From Bacteroidota bacterium (GTDB lineage Bacteria; Bacteroidota; Bacteroidia; B-17B0; Aurantibacillaceae), in assembly GCA_030692515.1 (NCBI GenBank), contig JAUXZS010000020.1:186001-250000 (forward strand): DNA of 64,000 nt. Reading direction: 5' to 3'. The translations under genes were made by a program, and so were the position numbers. Below the pieces are notes generated by a model that ran no database searches, was not told the origin of the DNA, and worked only from the letters and a program-made list of their open reading frames with translations. Positions 16,491-24,953 of the stretch are shown here, piece by piece; the stretch's first letter is position 1, and each line of letters starts with the position of its first letter.

Positions 16491-18158
16491 TTACTTAACT
16501 ACAATTTTTATTAACGGAAAATCCCTTTCTCCATCAGGTGCTTGCACTCGTATGTTCTCAAAATAAATTTTATTACCTACTTTCAATTTTAGCAATGCCT
16601 CTTTAGCAGTGGGAGACAATTGGCTTCCTATACACTTATAATCTTGACTCACTCCAGAAGAGTTAACTATATTCATAACAAACTCATTCATTTTAAAAGG
16701 AGCAATAAAATCGAAACCTGCATTATCCACTCCAATCGCATTGATGTTTTTAGCTTCAGCTAATTTCATATCCAAATTTCCATAAGTACTTTTTCCCGAA
16801 ACTTTTAATGGAGGGTTAGGAAAACGTTTTACCCTAAAATATTGTGGAGAGCCTTGCCTTTTTAATCCACCTGCAGTTCGTTGCATAACGGTAACCACAC
16901 AAGTACCTGTGCCGCTAACTTTAGTGGTATATTTACCATTTCCATTATTTGCTATAGTTGCATTACATCCACTAATTGTAACAACCAAATCAGTTGGAGC
17001 TACACCGGCAGCCGATACTGTTAAAGGATTTTCGACTCCTGCATATAACACATTCATTTTATCGGGACTAACAGCAACAGCTGCATTTGCAACAACAAAA
17101 TCGTTTTCATATTTAAAATATTTATACAGACCATCGCCCCCTTTAAATTTTATCCATCCCTTAATATCTTTATGACCAGCAATGGAAGTTGGAATATTTA
17201 TTTTTCCGGTTCCATTATCTATCGGCAAAACAATAGCCGCATCACTCATTTTTCCTGTAGCAGTATCAACATCGCCTAAAATAAACTGCATGTTTTCATC
17301 ATTAAACGTTGTAGAAGAGGCTGTTAAAAAAACATCAGCAGTATAAGCAGAGCCTGATTGAATATAATTACTTACAGGCACAATACGTGCTTGCAATACA
17401 TCAAACTTAATTGCCAATTTCCCTGCGGCAGCAGCAAATGAATTAACCATTTCAGATTCAATATTCCTAATATCTGTTTGCATTTTAGATAAGTTTGTAA
17501 TTACACCTGCAAGAGGCATGTTATAAAAATTTTTTAACTCCCACGAAATGGCTTTCGCCTCCTTATCCTTATAATTATCATGCGGCGTAAATAATTTTAT
17601 TTTATCTTTTAATACCAAATAATCTTCTGCCGGCAACATTAATCCTTCCTTGTCTTTCATCTCATCAATCATTTTGTTTAAAGACGTAGTTAAGCCTTCA
17701 ATAGTATGTCGTAATTCTTTAGCAGAATGTTTTGCTTCTGTTGGTTTAGTTTCATCGGTACCAATTAATAAATACGTTGGTCTATCATAATCATCCAACC
17801 TTTCAATTCTTGCTAATTTCATTGTATCAGAGCCTTTAACGTTTTCGGTATACTGCTGCACATTTTGTTTTAGAATAGTTATATAATCAAATGTTTTTTG
17901 AGATAACTCTGTTACTTCTTTGGCTTTTAAATAGTAAGGTTTCGCTTCGTTCTTTCCATTTTTAATTGCTAATTGAAAAGCATCCATCATTTTTTTGGTA
18001 TTTGAACTAAAATTCAAATTTGTAGTTTCAATACTTTCATTAATAGTAACAAAGCCTTGTAAAACTTCTTTACTAACATTTAGCGCGAGTAGACAAGTAA
18101 GAACGAGGTACATCATTCCTATCATTTTTTGACGAGGGGTTTCTTTTGCATTGCTCAT
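16491..18158 (-). CDS. gldM: GldM, type IX secretion / gliding motor subunit
   Basis: 555 residues, slightly longer than the roughly 515 of well-studied GldM. Starts MSNAKETPRQKMIGMMYLVL; a single transmembrane helix at about 13-30 (MMYLVLTCLLALNVS) is followed by ..KEVLQGFVTINESIETTN.., the diagnostic N-terminal block. The long periplasmic part has a helical region to about 230 and then immunoglobulin-like beta domains (SPDKMNVLYAGVENPLTVSAAG near 365-386). With GldL it forms the proton-driven rotary motor that powers T9SS secretion and gliding. Usually it lies in gldKLMN; here K, L and N are absent, so this is an isolated copy. T9SS substrates occur in the same window. Confidence 0.92.
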   Translation of the reverse strand: MSNAKETPRQKMIGMMYLVLTCLLALNVSKEVLQGFVTINESIETTNLNFSSNTKKMMDAFQLAIKNGKNEAKPYYLKAKEVTELSQKTFDYITILKQNVQQYTENVKGSDTMKLARIERLDDYDRPTYLLIGTDETKPTEAKHSAKELRHTIEGLTTSLNKMIDEMKDKEGLMLPAEDYLVLKDKIKLFTPHDNYKDKEAKAISWELKNFYNMPLAGVITNLSKMQTDIRNIESEMVNSFAAAAGKLAIKFDVLQARIVPVSNYIQSGSAYTADVFLTASSTTFNDENMQFILGDVDTATGKMSDAAIVLPIDNGTGKINIPTSIAGHKDIKGWIKFKGGDGLYKYFKYENDFVVANAAVAVSPDKMNVLYAGVENPLTVSAAGVAPTDLVVTISGCNATIANNGNGKYTTKVSGTGTCVVTVMQRTAGGLKRQGSPQYFRVKRFPNPPLKVSGKSTYGNLDMKLAEAKNINAIGVDNAGFDFIAPFKMNEFVMNIVNSSGVSQDYKCIGSQLSPTAKEALLKLKVGNKIYFENIRVQAPDGERDFPLIKIVVK

Positions 18159-18374
18159 GACTTTTAGTTTAGTTGATTAATAAAACTATAAAGCCAAAAA
18201 AATATAAATGATACACAGTTTATTTTTTTGAACAAACTGTAACTTTTTTGAAGTTGATTGTTATTGAAAATAATTATTAGAGGGGTCACCGTTGATTCGA
18301 AATTTAGAATTCAATTCGACAAATTCAATGGGCATAACTTTTCTGCGAGCGTGCCGAAGCGTGTTTATAACTGT

Positions 18375-18424
18375 TTCGACTCCGCTCACCATGACTGATG
18401 TCTGTCACGCTGAGCGGAGTCGAA
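18375..18424. repeat. TTCGACTCCGCTCA palindromic repeat
   Basis: Perfect 14-bp inverted repeat: TTCGACTCCGCTCA at 18375-18388 and TGAGCGGAGTCGAA at 18411-18424, loop 22 nt. A degenerate partial copy (GCGAGCGTGCCGAAGCGTG) lies just upstream at about 18346-18364. This sequence resembles a palindrome scattered between genes in many Bacteroidota. It lies in the 290-bp gap between gldM and the pseudouridine synthase gene; the rest of that gap shows nothing else I can name. Confidence 0.75.
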
Positions 18425-18448
18425 GCGTTGTAATAATTCAAATAAAAA

Positions 18449-19165
18449 TTAAGAAAGCATTTTAGAAAAATAATTCCAAACAGAATCGCTGGTAACAGGG
18501 AAAGCTTTAACCTCAATAGGTTCATCTTTTATGGGATGCACAAAACAAATTTGATAACTGTGCAAATGAATAAAGCCTCCTTCGTTGGTACGTGCAAAGC
18601 CATATTTTAAATCTCCCTTTATGGGGCAACCTATAGCGCTTAACTGACAACGTATTTGATGGTGACGCCCAGTATGCAAATTTATTTTAAGTAAATGGTA
18701 ATTATCAGACGAGGCAATTAATTCATAATCTAACTCAGCTCTAAGCGCATTTTCAACTGGCTTAACATGCGCTTTAGACATGTTTGTTTTTTCGTTTTTT
18801 AAAACGTAATGAATTAATTTATCAGATATTTTTGGTGGTTTATTTTTAACCACCGCCAAATATGTTTTCTTAATAGTTTTCTCTCTAAACAATTCGTTAA
18901 ATCGCGAAAGTGCTTTACTTGTTTTAGCAAAAATAATTAACCCACTCACCGGCCTATCTAAACGATGAATAACACCACAAAAAACGTTACCTGGTTTGTT
19001 ATCTCTAACTTTTATAAAATGTTTTATTTTTTCACTTAAAGGCAAATCACCGGTTTTATCTCCTTGCACAATCTCAGAAGGTAATTTATTAATAATCATG
19101 ATGTGATTATCTTCATAAACAATTTGTTCAGGCCAAATAGAAGTGCTATTAATTTTAGTATTCAC
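18449..19165 (-). CDS. RluA-family RNA pseudouridine synthase
   Basis: 238 residues, no S4 domain: the protein starts almost directly with the catalytic domain (IVYEDNHIMIINKLPSEIVQG). The catalytic aspartate is in VIHRLDRPVSGLIIFAKT (near residues 85-101), and the C-terminal H-TGRHHQIRCQLSAIGCPIKGD block is typical of the RluA/RluD/TruC group. It isomerises uridine in rRNA or tRNA; the exact site cannot be told from sequence. It is the last gene of a five-gene minus-strand run (FAH protein, yidD, MbnP-like, thioredoxin-like, this), 3 bp after its upstream neighbour. Confidence 0.92.
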   Translation of the reverse strand: MNTKINSTSIWPEQIVYEDNHIMIINKLPSEIVQGDKTGDLPLSEKIKHFIKVRDNKPGNVFCGVIHRLDRPVSGLIIFAKTSKALSRFNELFREKTIKKTYLAVVKNKPPKISDKLIHYVLKNEKTNMSKAHVKPVENALRAELDYELIASSDNYHLLKINLHTGRHHQIRCQLSAIGCPIKGDLKYGFARTNEGGFIHLHSYQICFVHPIKDEPIEVKAFPVTSDSVWNYFSKMLS

Positions 19166-19168
19166 GAG

Positions 19169-20611
19169 TTATCTAATGCCGGTTTTTGTTGTTCGTTTCG
19201 CAGGCTTAAAGATAGCGTTTAATTTATACTCTATTCCTTTTGATGGAGCTAAAGCAGGAGATTGTGCCAAATAGCCAAAATTATTTATGAAAAAATAAGC
19301 CTCGTTACCGGTAACAAAATAATTATCTTTTGCAGTTTTAGAAAACGACTTATCATAATTATACCAAATAGACCAATTGAATTTTGGATTAGTTTTTAAA
19401 TAATTTATATATGATTTTAAACTGTCATCCAAACAAATACTAATAAACACAACTTTGTCACCAAACTTTTTTCGTAGAGCATCAATTTTCGGCATCTCTC
19501 GCAAACTCTCAGTATTTTGAGTGGAGAAAAAATTGATGTAAATCCATCTTCCTTTAAAAGAATTTAAAGTGCCTATTGTGCCATCTTTAGTTCTTGCAGA
19601 AAAATCGGGGGCGATAGAACCTGCTTGCATTTTATTAAAATACGTAAGCATTGAATTAGCAATTTTTTTATGCTGCTTTATTTTTGTTTTTTGTTGAAAA
19701 TCAGAGATGATAGTTTCGATAGCATCGGGTACAAAATCGGCACTAAAATAAAAATCCCAAAGATTTTTTAAAATAACTAATTCCCTTAATGAATCGGATT
19801 TTAAAAATTTATCGTTCTTTAAAAAATCAGATAATAAGTTGTAATCTGCTTTTACATTAACAATATTATAAAGCGATTGTCCTTTTTGTGAAGAAGCATA
19901 GCTGTTTAAATAACCTTTAAAACAGGCGTTAAAAAACTGCATGTATTCAAAATGATTGTATTGAATGGGCTTATTTACTATATAATTATTAATTAAATAG
20001 TTTTCTCCTCGAGAAACACTCGCATTAATAGCGGCGATAGAATATTCAACATAATTTAAAAAATATTGATTTTTAATTTTAGCATAACGTTTATCACAAA
20101 TCATTTTTAAAGTATCTGCTCGTTTAAACATCATTGGTCGAGATAAAAACTTACCATCTTGTTTATCAAACAAATTATTTAGTTGTTTTTGATAATCATA
20201 AGTTAAAACATTTAACTCGGTTGTATCGGTTCCTACGACGCCAATGTTTATGGGTAATTCAGCATCGTTATTGTAATCAAAATCTTTATCTAACTCAGGA
20301 ATGGTAATGCCATATACAAAATCTGGCTGAACATATAATTTAGCAATAACATTTTCAATTTTTAAAAAAACAGGCTGCGTAAAATCTGATTGAAAATGCA
20401 ACTCAAAAAAGCCATCGCTTTGAATAGTGTCTTGATCTTCTTTTTGCTGGGTATTGGTAATATAATCGGTTAAAGATTTTAACTGTATAATTTTTCCCGC
20501 ATAAAATTTATCGGCTTTTCCCTTTATAATAATATTTTGAGAAAACCCTTTGTTTAAGAGCAAAAGGAAAAAGAAATATTTAATACTAGATTTAATAATT
20601 TTATAATGCAA
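19169..20611 (-). CDS. TlpA-like thioredoxin-fold protein lacking the CxxC active site
   Basis: 480 residues with signal peptide (MHYKIIKSSIKYFFFLLLLNKGFS). The N-terminal part (about 25-130) is a beta-rich domain like that found in Bacteroidota TlpA proteins; the middle is helical; the C-terminal ~140 residues are a Redoxin/AhpC-TSA thioredoxin fold (SIAPDFSARTKDGTIGTLN, then WIYINFFS). Where TlpA has WCGPC, this protein has STQNTES (near residue 360), so it cannot do thiol-disulphide exchange at that site. It may be a binding or scaffolding relic of the fold. Same operon as the MbnP-like gene upstream (20 bp gap). Confidence 0.78.
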   Translation of the reverse strand: MHYKIIKSSIKYFFFLLLLNKGFSQNIIIKGKADKFYAGKIIQLKSLTDYITNTQQKEDQDTIQSDGFFELHFQSDFTQPVFLKIENVIAKLYVQPDFVYGITIPELDKDFDYNNDAELPINIGVVGTDTTELNVLTYDYQKQLNNLFDKQDGKFLSRPMMFKRADTLKMICDKRYAKIKNQYFLNYVEYSIAAINASVSRGENYLINNYIVNKPIQYNHFEYMQFFNACFKGYLNSYASSQKGQSLYNIVNVKADYNLLSDFLKNDKFLKSDSLRELVILKNLWDFYFSADFVPDAIETIISDFQQKTKIKQHKKIANSMLTYFNKMQAGSIAPDFSARTKDGTIGTLNSFKGRWIYINFFSTQNTESLREMPKIDALRKKFGDKVVFISICLDDSLKSYINYLKTNPKFNWSIWYNYDKSFSKTAKDNYFVTGNEAYFFINNFGYLAQSPALAPSKGIEYKLNAIFKPAKRTTKTGIR

Positions 20612-20631
20612 TCTTAAAAGAAAGATACTTC

Positions 20632-21411
20632 TTAATTCTCAATATGATCTATCGAAAACATATCTTTATAATTGTCAGATATATCTTGAGCTTTTTTGCC
20701 TCCACCTACAACACTATAAGTATCAAAATCAATTAATAATGGGTTAATAAAGATCTCATCAATATTTACATTATAAAACACTTTTGATTGTTTGTTTTTA
20801 CTCGCAATAAGAGTACTGCTTAAATTAAACGTGCATTTTTTTATGAAATTATCAGGTCCAGAAAAACCACCAATGTGCATGGCGTAAGAATCTTCTATCG
20901 GCATAGTTGAAGTCTTTTTATGTCCTTCAAATTTAAAAAAGATATATCCGCTGCTCCAATCCCAAAACATTAAACTATCAGGTGATAAATCACCTGTTTG
21001 AGCACCACTTACATTTCTTAAACTATCTACACCAATTAAAAATTCAATTTGATTATAGGTTCCTTCAGGTAAATTTGCGATAGTAAAAGAATTTACACCT
21101 TCTACGTTTTTAATGATATGATAACTTTCAACCTCAGAAAAAATAGAGCCATCACTCAATTTTAACTTAATATTTGAGATGTAATAATTAAATTTTGTAA
21201 CAGTAAAACTATCCCCATTTGCATTTGCATACCACTTAGTATTTGGTATTAAAGGCAAATTATTTACAATAGCCTTAAAATTAAAAACAGCGCTTGGCTG
21301 CTTATCGACAACAATTACTGGATTTTCAGGTTCAATTTTTTGATCTTTTTTACATGAAAGAAAAAAAACTGAAACAAGAATTAACGAAGTAAAAAAATAA
21401 GTTTTAGCCAT
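20632..21411 (-). CDS. MbnP-like (copper-binding family) lipoprotein
   Basis: 259 residues from ATG 21411; the frame extends upstream to 21507 but that part has no signal and overlaps yidD. Signal MAKTYFFTSLILVSVFFLSC ends in a lipobox (FLSC) followed by KKDQ. The mature protein carries the MbnP fold signatures: NYYISNIKLKLSDG near 88-101, LPEGTYNQIEFLIGVD near 128-143, GDLSPDSLMFWDWSSGYIF near 153-171, and KFEGHKK. MbnP proteins bind copper, some after tryptophan oxidation by the di-haem enzyme MbnH. No mbnH is seen here. The protein should sit on a membrane facing the periplasm or outside. Confidence 0.75.
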   Translation of the reverse strand: MAKTYFFTSLILVSVFFLSCKKDQKIEPENPVIVVDKQPSAVFNFKAIVNNLPLIPNTKWYANANGDSFTVTKFNYYISNIKLKLSDGSIFSEVESYHIIKNVEGVNSFTIANLPEGTYNQIEFLIGVDSLRNVSGAQTGDLSPDSLMFWDWSSGYIFFKFEGHKKTSTMPIEDSYAMHIGGFSGPDNFIKKCTFNLSSTLIASKNKQSKVFYNVNIDEIFINPLLIDFDTYSVVGGGKKAQDISDNYKDMFSIDHIEN

Positions 21412-21437
21412 AACCAAATTTACAAAAAAAATATGAC

Positions 21438-21650
21438 TTAGGGAACTGGGTCGTAACCATGTCCACCCCATGGATTGCATCTTAAAATTCGCCTTAAACC
21501 TAACCAACTACCTTTTAAAGCGCCGTATTTATTGATTGCTTCAAGAGAATACTGACTACAAGAAGGTGTATACCTACAAGCATTTGGCAATAAAGGACGG
21601 ATACAATATTGATAAAATTTAACAAATAGTATAGCTATCTTTTTAAACAC
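21438..21650 (-). CDS. yidD: Membrane protein insertion efficiency factor YidD
   Basis: 70 residues, the full normal length. Carries the complete family signature: [27 protein letters not shown] with three conserved cysteines and C-terminal [17 protein letters not shown]. YidD is a small membrane-associated protein that helps YidC-dependent membrane protein insertion. Elsewhere it often lies in rpmH-rnpA-yidD-yidC; here it is within an unrelated five-gene minus-strand run, 6 bp after the FAH-family gene. Confidence 0.97.
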   Translation of the reverse strand: MFKKIAILFVKFYQYCIRPLLPNACRYTPSCSQYSLEAINKYGALKGSWLGLRRILRCNPWGGHGYDPVP

Positions 21651-21656
21651 GCTGAC

Positions 21657-22262
21657 TTATTTAATATTTAATTTTAAAAATGATTCGTTATTAATAAAAC
21701 CTTCCAATTTATCGCCAATCTTAACAGAAGCAACACCTTCTGGAGTACCGGTATAAATTAAATCGCCAACTTTTAATGTTACAAATTTTGAAACATAAGC
21801 AATTACCTTATCAAAAGAAAAAATTAAGTCTTTAGAGTTACCAACTTGACGAGATTCACCATTTACTTTTAATTCAAAGTTTAGGTTAGCAATATCAAGT
21901 GTTTCTTTCTTTACGAAAGCACCAATTGGAGCACTGTTGTCAAAGGCTTTGGCTTTTTCCCAAGGCAAACCTTTTTCCTTGCATTTAGCTTGAATATCTC
22001 TTGCCGTAAAATCAATCCCTAATCCAATTTCATCATAATATTTATTTGCGAATTGTTCTTCAATATGCTTTCCCACCTTACAAATTTTTAATACGAGTTC
22101 AATTTCATGATGTAGGTCTTTTGTAAATTCAGGAATATAAAAATCATTTTCCTTTAACAATGCCGTATCCGGCTTCATAAAAAACACAGGTTCTGTGGGC
22201 AATTCGGCCTTCATTTCTTTGGCGTGCTCGGCATAATTTCGCCCTATACAAATAATTTTCAT
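21657..22262 (-). CDS. Fumarylacetoacetate hydrolase (FAH) family protein
   Basis: 201 residues, the size of YcgM/FAHD1-type single-domain proteins. Metal ligands are in HHEIELVLKI near 50-59 (two Glu) and the following Asp in GLGIDFTARDIQ near 82-93; KGLPWEKAKAFDNSAPIG near 97-114 and YTGTPEGVASVKIGD near 170-184 are diagnostic. The family hydrolyses C-C bonds of acylpyruvates or decarboxylates oxaloacetate; the exact substrate is unknown. It is the first gene of the minus-strand operon and divergent from lhgO, 79 bp between starts. Confidence 0.92.
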   Translation of the reverse strand: MKIICIGRNYAEHAKEMKAELPTEPVFFMKPDTALLKENDFYIPEFTKDLHHEIELVLKICKVGKHIEEQFANKYYDEIGLGIDFTARDIQAKCKEKGLPWEKAKAFDNSAPIGAFVKKETLDIANLNFELKVNGESRQVGNSKDLIFSFDKVIAYVSKFVTLKVGDLIYTGTPEGVASVKIGDKLEGFINNESFLKLNIK

Positions 22263-22341
22263 GCTTAAAATTTTATCGATCTAAAAAGTAAAGATAAAGC
22301 AAAATTTTCATCTTTATTTGGTACATTTATACACTGAATTT

Positions 22342-23559
22342 ATGGAACAAAAATTTGACATTATAATTGTAGGTGGAGGAATAGTTGGTTTAGCAACAGC
22401 CTATAAACTTTGTAACTATCATCCTAACAAAACTATTTTAGTTTTAGAAAAAGAAAAAGAAGTGGCGCAACACCAAACATCGCATAACAGCGGTGTTATT
22501 CATAGTGGTATTTATTACAAACCGGGCAGTTATAAAGCTAAAAATTGTGTGGATGGCAGAAGAGAATTGGTACGATTTGCAAAAGATTATAAAATTGCTC
22601 ATGATATATGTGGAAAATTAATTGTAGCAACAGATGAAAGCGAATTAGCCCATATGAATAAGGTGTTTCATAATGGTATTGCAAATGGAGTTGAGGATAT
22701 GGAAATTATTGATCCAAAACGTATAAAGGAAATTGAGCCATTTTGCGAAGGTATTGCAGGAATTCGTGTTGGTTGCACCGGCATAATTGATTACGACCAA
22801 GTAGCCAAAAAATATAAAGAATTAGTAAACGCTAAAAATAATGGCAGTAAAGTTTTAACCTCGCAAGAAGTTATTGCTTTTGAAAGAGCAGAAGATAGCA
22901 CTACAGTAATTACTAAAACAGATAAATTTATTGGTAGATATATTATTTCGACCTCCGGTTTGCAGGCTGATAGAATTGCCAAAAAAGAAGGTCAGAAAAG
23001 CGATGCTTCTATTATTGGATTTAGAGGAGATTATTATGATTTAACTGCAAAAGGATTACACAAAGTTAATCATCTAATTTATCCGGTACCAAATCCAAAA
23101 TTTCCATTTTTAGGTGTGCATTATACACGTATGATTCACGGGGGAACTGAGTGCGGACCAAATGCTGTATTTGTATTTGATCGCGAAGGATATAGTAAAA
23201 CAGCTTTTAACTTTAAGGATACTATAGAGGCTTTTGGCTTTAAAGGCACTTGGAAATTTTTTGGTAAACATTGGCGCTTTGGTTTGGATGAGTACCGCGG
23301 CGCTTTTAGTAAAACGTATTTTTTAAATCGTTTGCGTAAACTGATACCATCATTAGAAATGGATGATATTGTTCCAGCACGTTGCGGCATTAGAGCAATG
23401 GCGCTTGGACCTGAAGGAGAAATGCTAGACGATTTTAAAATTGAAAAACATGGTAATGCCATGCATGTGATAAATAGTCCTAGTCCGGCCGCTACTGCAA
23501 GTTTAGCCTATGGTAATGAAATTGCTTTAATGGCAACAGAATATTTTAATTTAAAATAA
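22342..23559 (+). CDS. lhgO: L-2-hydroxyglutarate oxidase
   Basis: 405 residues from ATG 22342 (the frame extends to 22318, but MEQKFDIIIVGGGIVGLA is the natural FAD-binding N-terminus). The dinucleotide motif GGGIVGLATA is near 12-21, followed by SHNSGVIHSGIYYKPGS near 50-66, diagnostic of LhgO/L2HGDH. C-terminal GIRAMALGPEGEMLDDF and HVINSPSPAATASLA complete the family pattern. It oxidises L-2-hydroxyglutarate to 2-oxoglutarate, a metabolite-repair or lysine/glutarate-breakdown step, passing electrons to the quinone pool at the membrane. It starts a four-gene operon with dapA, 4 bp apart. Confidence 0.94.
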   Translation: MEQKFDIIIVGGGIVGLATAYKLCNYHPNKTILVLEKEKEVAQHQTSHNSGVIHSGIYYKPGSYKAKNCVDGRRELVRFAKDYKIAHDICGKLIVATDESELAHMNKVFHNGIANGVEDMEIIDPKRIKEIEPFCEGIAGIRVGCTGIIDYDQVAKKYKELVNAKNNGSKVLTSQEVIAFERAEDSTTVITKTDKFIGRYIISTSGLQADRIAKKEGQKSDASIIGFRGDYYDLTAKGLHKVNHLIYPVPNPKFPFLGVHYTRMIHGGTECGPNAVFVFDREGYSKTAFNFKDTIEAFGFKGTWKFFGKHWRFGLDEYRGAFSKTYFLNRLRKLIPSLEMDDIVPARCGIRAMALGPEGEMLDDFKIEKHGNAMHVINSPSPAATASLAYGNEIALMATEYFNLK

Positions 23560-23563
23560 TTTT

Positions 23564-24448
23564 ATGAGAAATAATAATTTAAAAGGTACAGGTGTTGCAA
23601 TTGTTACACCATTCACTAAAAAAGGAAATGTAGATACCGCAGCATTAACAAACATTGTAAAACATTTACATTCAGGTAAAGTAGAATACATTGTTATTTT
23701 AGGAACTACTGGTGAAACTGCTACACTTAGTAAAGAAGAAAAACAATTAGTAATTGATACAGTTATTAAAGCCAATGCAAATAAATTACGTTTAGTTTTA
23801 GGCATTGGTGGAAATAATACCGCTGAAGTTGTTGAGACAATTAAAAAAACTGATTTAAAACCATTCGAAGCTATTTTATCGGTTGCGCCTTATTACAATA
23901 AACCAAACCAAGAAGGTTATTACCAACACTACAAAACAATTTCACAAGCAACAAAAAAAGATATTATTCTATATAATGTACCAGGCAGAACAGGAAGTAA
24001 TGTTACTTGGGAAACTCAAGTAAGAATAGCTAAGGATTTTAAAAACATTGTTGCTACAAAAGAAGCTAGTGGAAGTATTGAGCAAATAATGAAAATAATA
24101 AAACACAAACCAAAAGATTTTTCTGTAATAAGTGGCGATGATAATTTAACGCTTGCTGTAATTGCAGCAGGTGGCGATGGTGTAATATCGGTAGTTGCAA
24201 ACGCCTTCCCAAAAGATTATAGCGAAATGGTAAGACTTAGTTTAAAACACAAATTTACAGAGGCTCAAAAATTACATTACGGCTTATTAGATATTACTGA
24301 CCAATTATTTGCAGATGGTAATCCTGGCGGGATTAAATACGCATTGAGCTTATTAAAAAAATGTGAGTCTTATCTTCGTTTACCTTTATGCGAACCAAGC
24401 GATAAAGTAAAACAAGCTTTAAAACAACTTATAAAAAACTACAAATGA
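23564..24448 (+). CDS. dapA: 4-hydroxy-tetrahydrodipicolinate synthase
   Basis: 294 residues, standard length. It condenses pyruvate with aspartate semialdehyde (lysine and diaminopimelate pathway). Signatures: GTGVAIVTPF near 7-16, LGTTGETATLS near 45-55 (substrate Thr-Thr), YNVPGRTG near 136-143 (Tyr), and the Schiff-base lysine in VATKEASG near 162-169. It sits between lhgO and a phosphoribosyltransferase gene that overlaps it by 4 bp (ATGA), so it is translated from a polycistronic message. Confidence 0.95.
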   Translation: MRNNNLKGTGVAIVTPFTKKGNVDTAALTNIVKHLHSGKVEYIVILGTTGETATLSKEEKQLVIDTVIKANANKLRLVLGIGGNNTAEVVETIKKTDLKPFEAILSVAPYYNKPNQEGYYQHYKTISQATKKDIILYNVPGRTGSNVTWETQVRIAKDFKNIVATKEASGSIEQIMKIIKHKPKDFSVISGDDNLTLAVIAAGGDGVISVVANAFPKDYSEMVRLSLKHKFTEAQKLHYGLLDITDQLFADGNPGGIKYALSLLKKCESYLRLPLCEPSDKVKQALKQLIKNYK

Positions 24449-24948
24449 GTAAGGTAAAAATTTTAGATACTCTTCAAATTGACCAAAAAATTAGTCGCTT
24501 GGCCTATGAGGTATACGAAAATAATTTTTCAGATAAAGAATTATTAATCGTTGGTATTGATGGTAACGGATACAAAGTTGCCATCCACTTATGTGAAAAA
24601 TTAAAAAAAATATCTCCATTAAAAATAACTTTAGGCAAAATAAAATTAGATAAAACTAAACCTTGGGAAGGAGAACCCTTAACTGATTTTGAAGAAAAAG
24701 CCTTCATAAACAAAACCATAATTTTAGTCGATGATGTTTTAAATAGTGGTAAAACGCTTATGTATGCGGTTAAATTATTTTTAGATAAACCGGTTAAAAA
24801 AATAAATACTGTTATTTTAGTGGATAGAAGCCATACGCGTTTTCCTGTAAAAGCAGATTTTGTAGGTTTAAGATTAAGTACTACTTTACAAGAACATATA
24901 GAAGCAGATTTTTCAAAAAAAGGAAAAGAAACCGTTTATTTAATTTAA
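24445..24948 (+). CDS. Type I phosphoribosyltransferase, PyrR/Hpt-like
   Basis: 167 residues. The PRPP-binding loop is IILVDDVLNSGKTLMYAV near 91-108; an upstream GIDGNGYKVA supplies the PPi-binding loop. The C-terminal IEADFSKKGKETVYLI fits PyrR-like proteins, where the last strand closes the base pocket. PyrR is a uracil phosphoribosyltransferase that also attenuates pyr mRNA in Bacillota; an RNA role here is unsupported. A base-salvage role is the default. Start overlaps dapA by 4 bp, and the SpoIIE-type phosphatase gene follows 5 bp after its stop. Confidence 0.85.
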   Translation: MSKVKILDTLQIDQKISRLAYEVYENNFSDKELLIVGIDGNGYKVAIHLCEKLKKISPLKITLGKIKLDKTKPWEGEPLTDFEEKAFINKTIILVDDVLNSGKTLMYAVKLFLDKPVKKINTVILVDRSHTRFPVKADFVGLRLSTTLQEHIEADFSKKGKETVYLI

Positions 24949-24953
24949 AAAAA

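Noticed and set aside
18290-18330. A GTTGATTCGAAATTTAG stretch resembling a tRNA arm
   Set aside because: No acceptor stem, anticodon arm or CCA end can be built around it.
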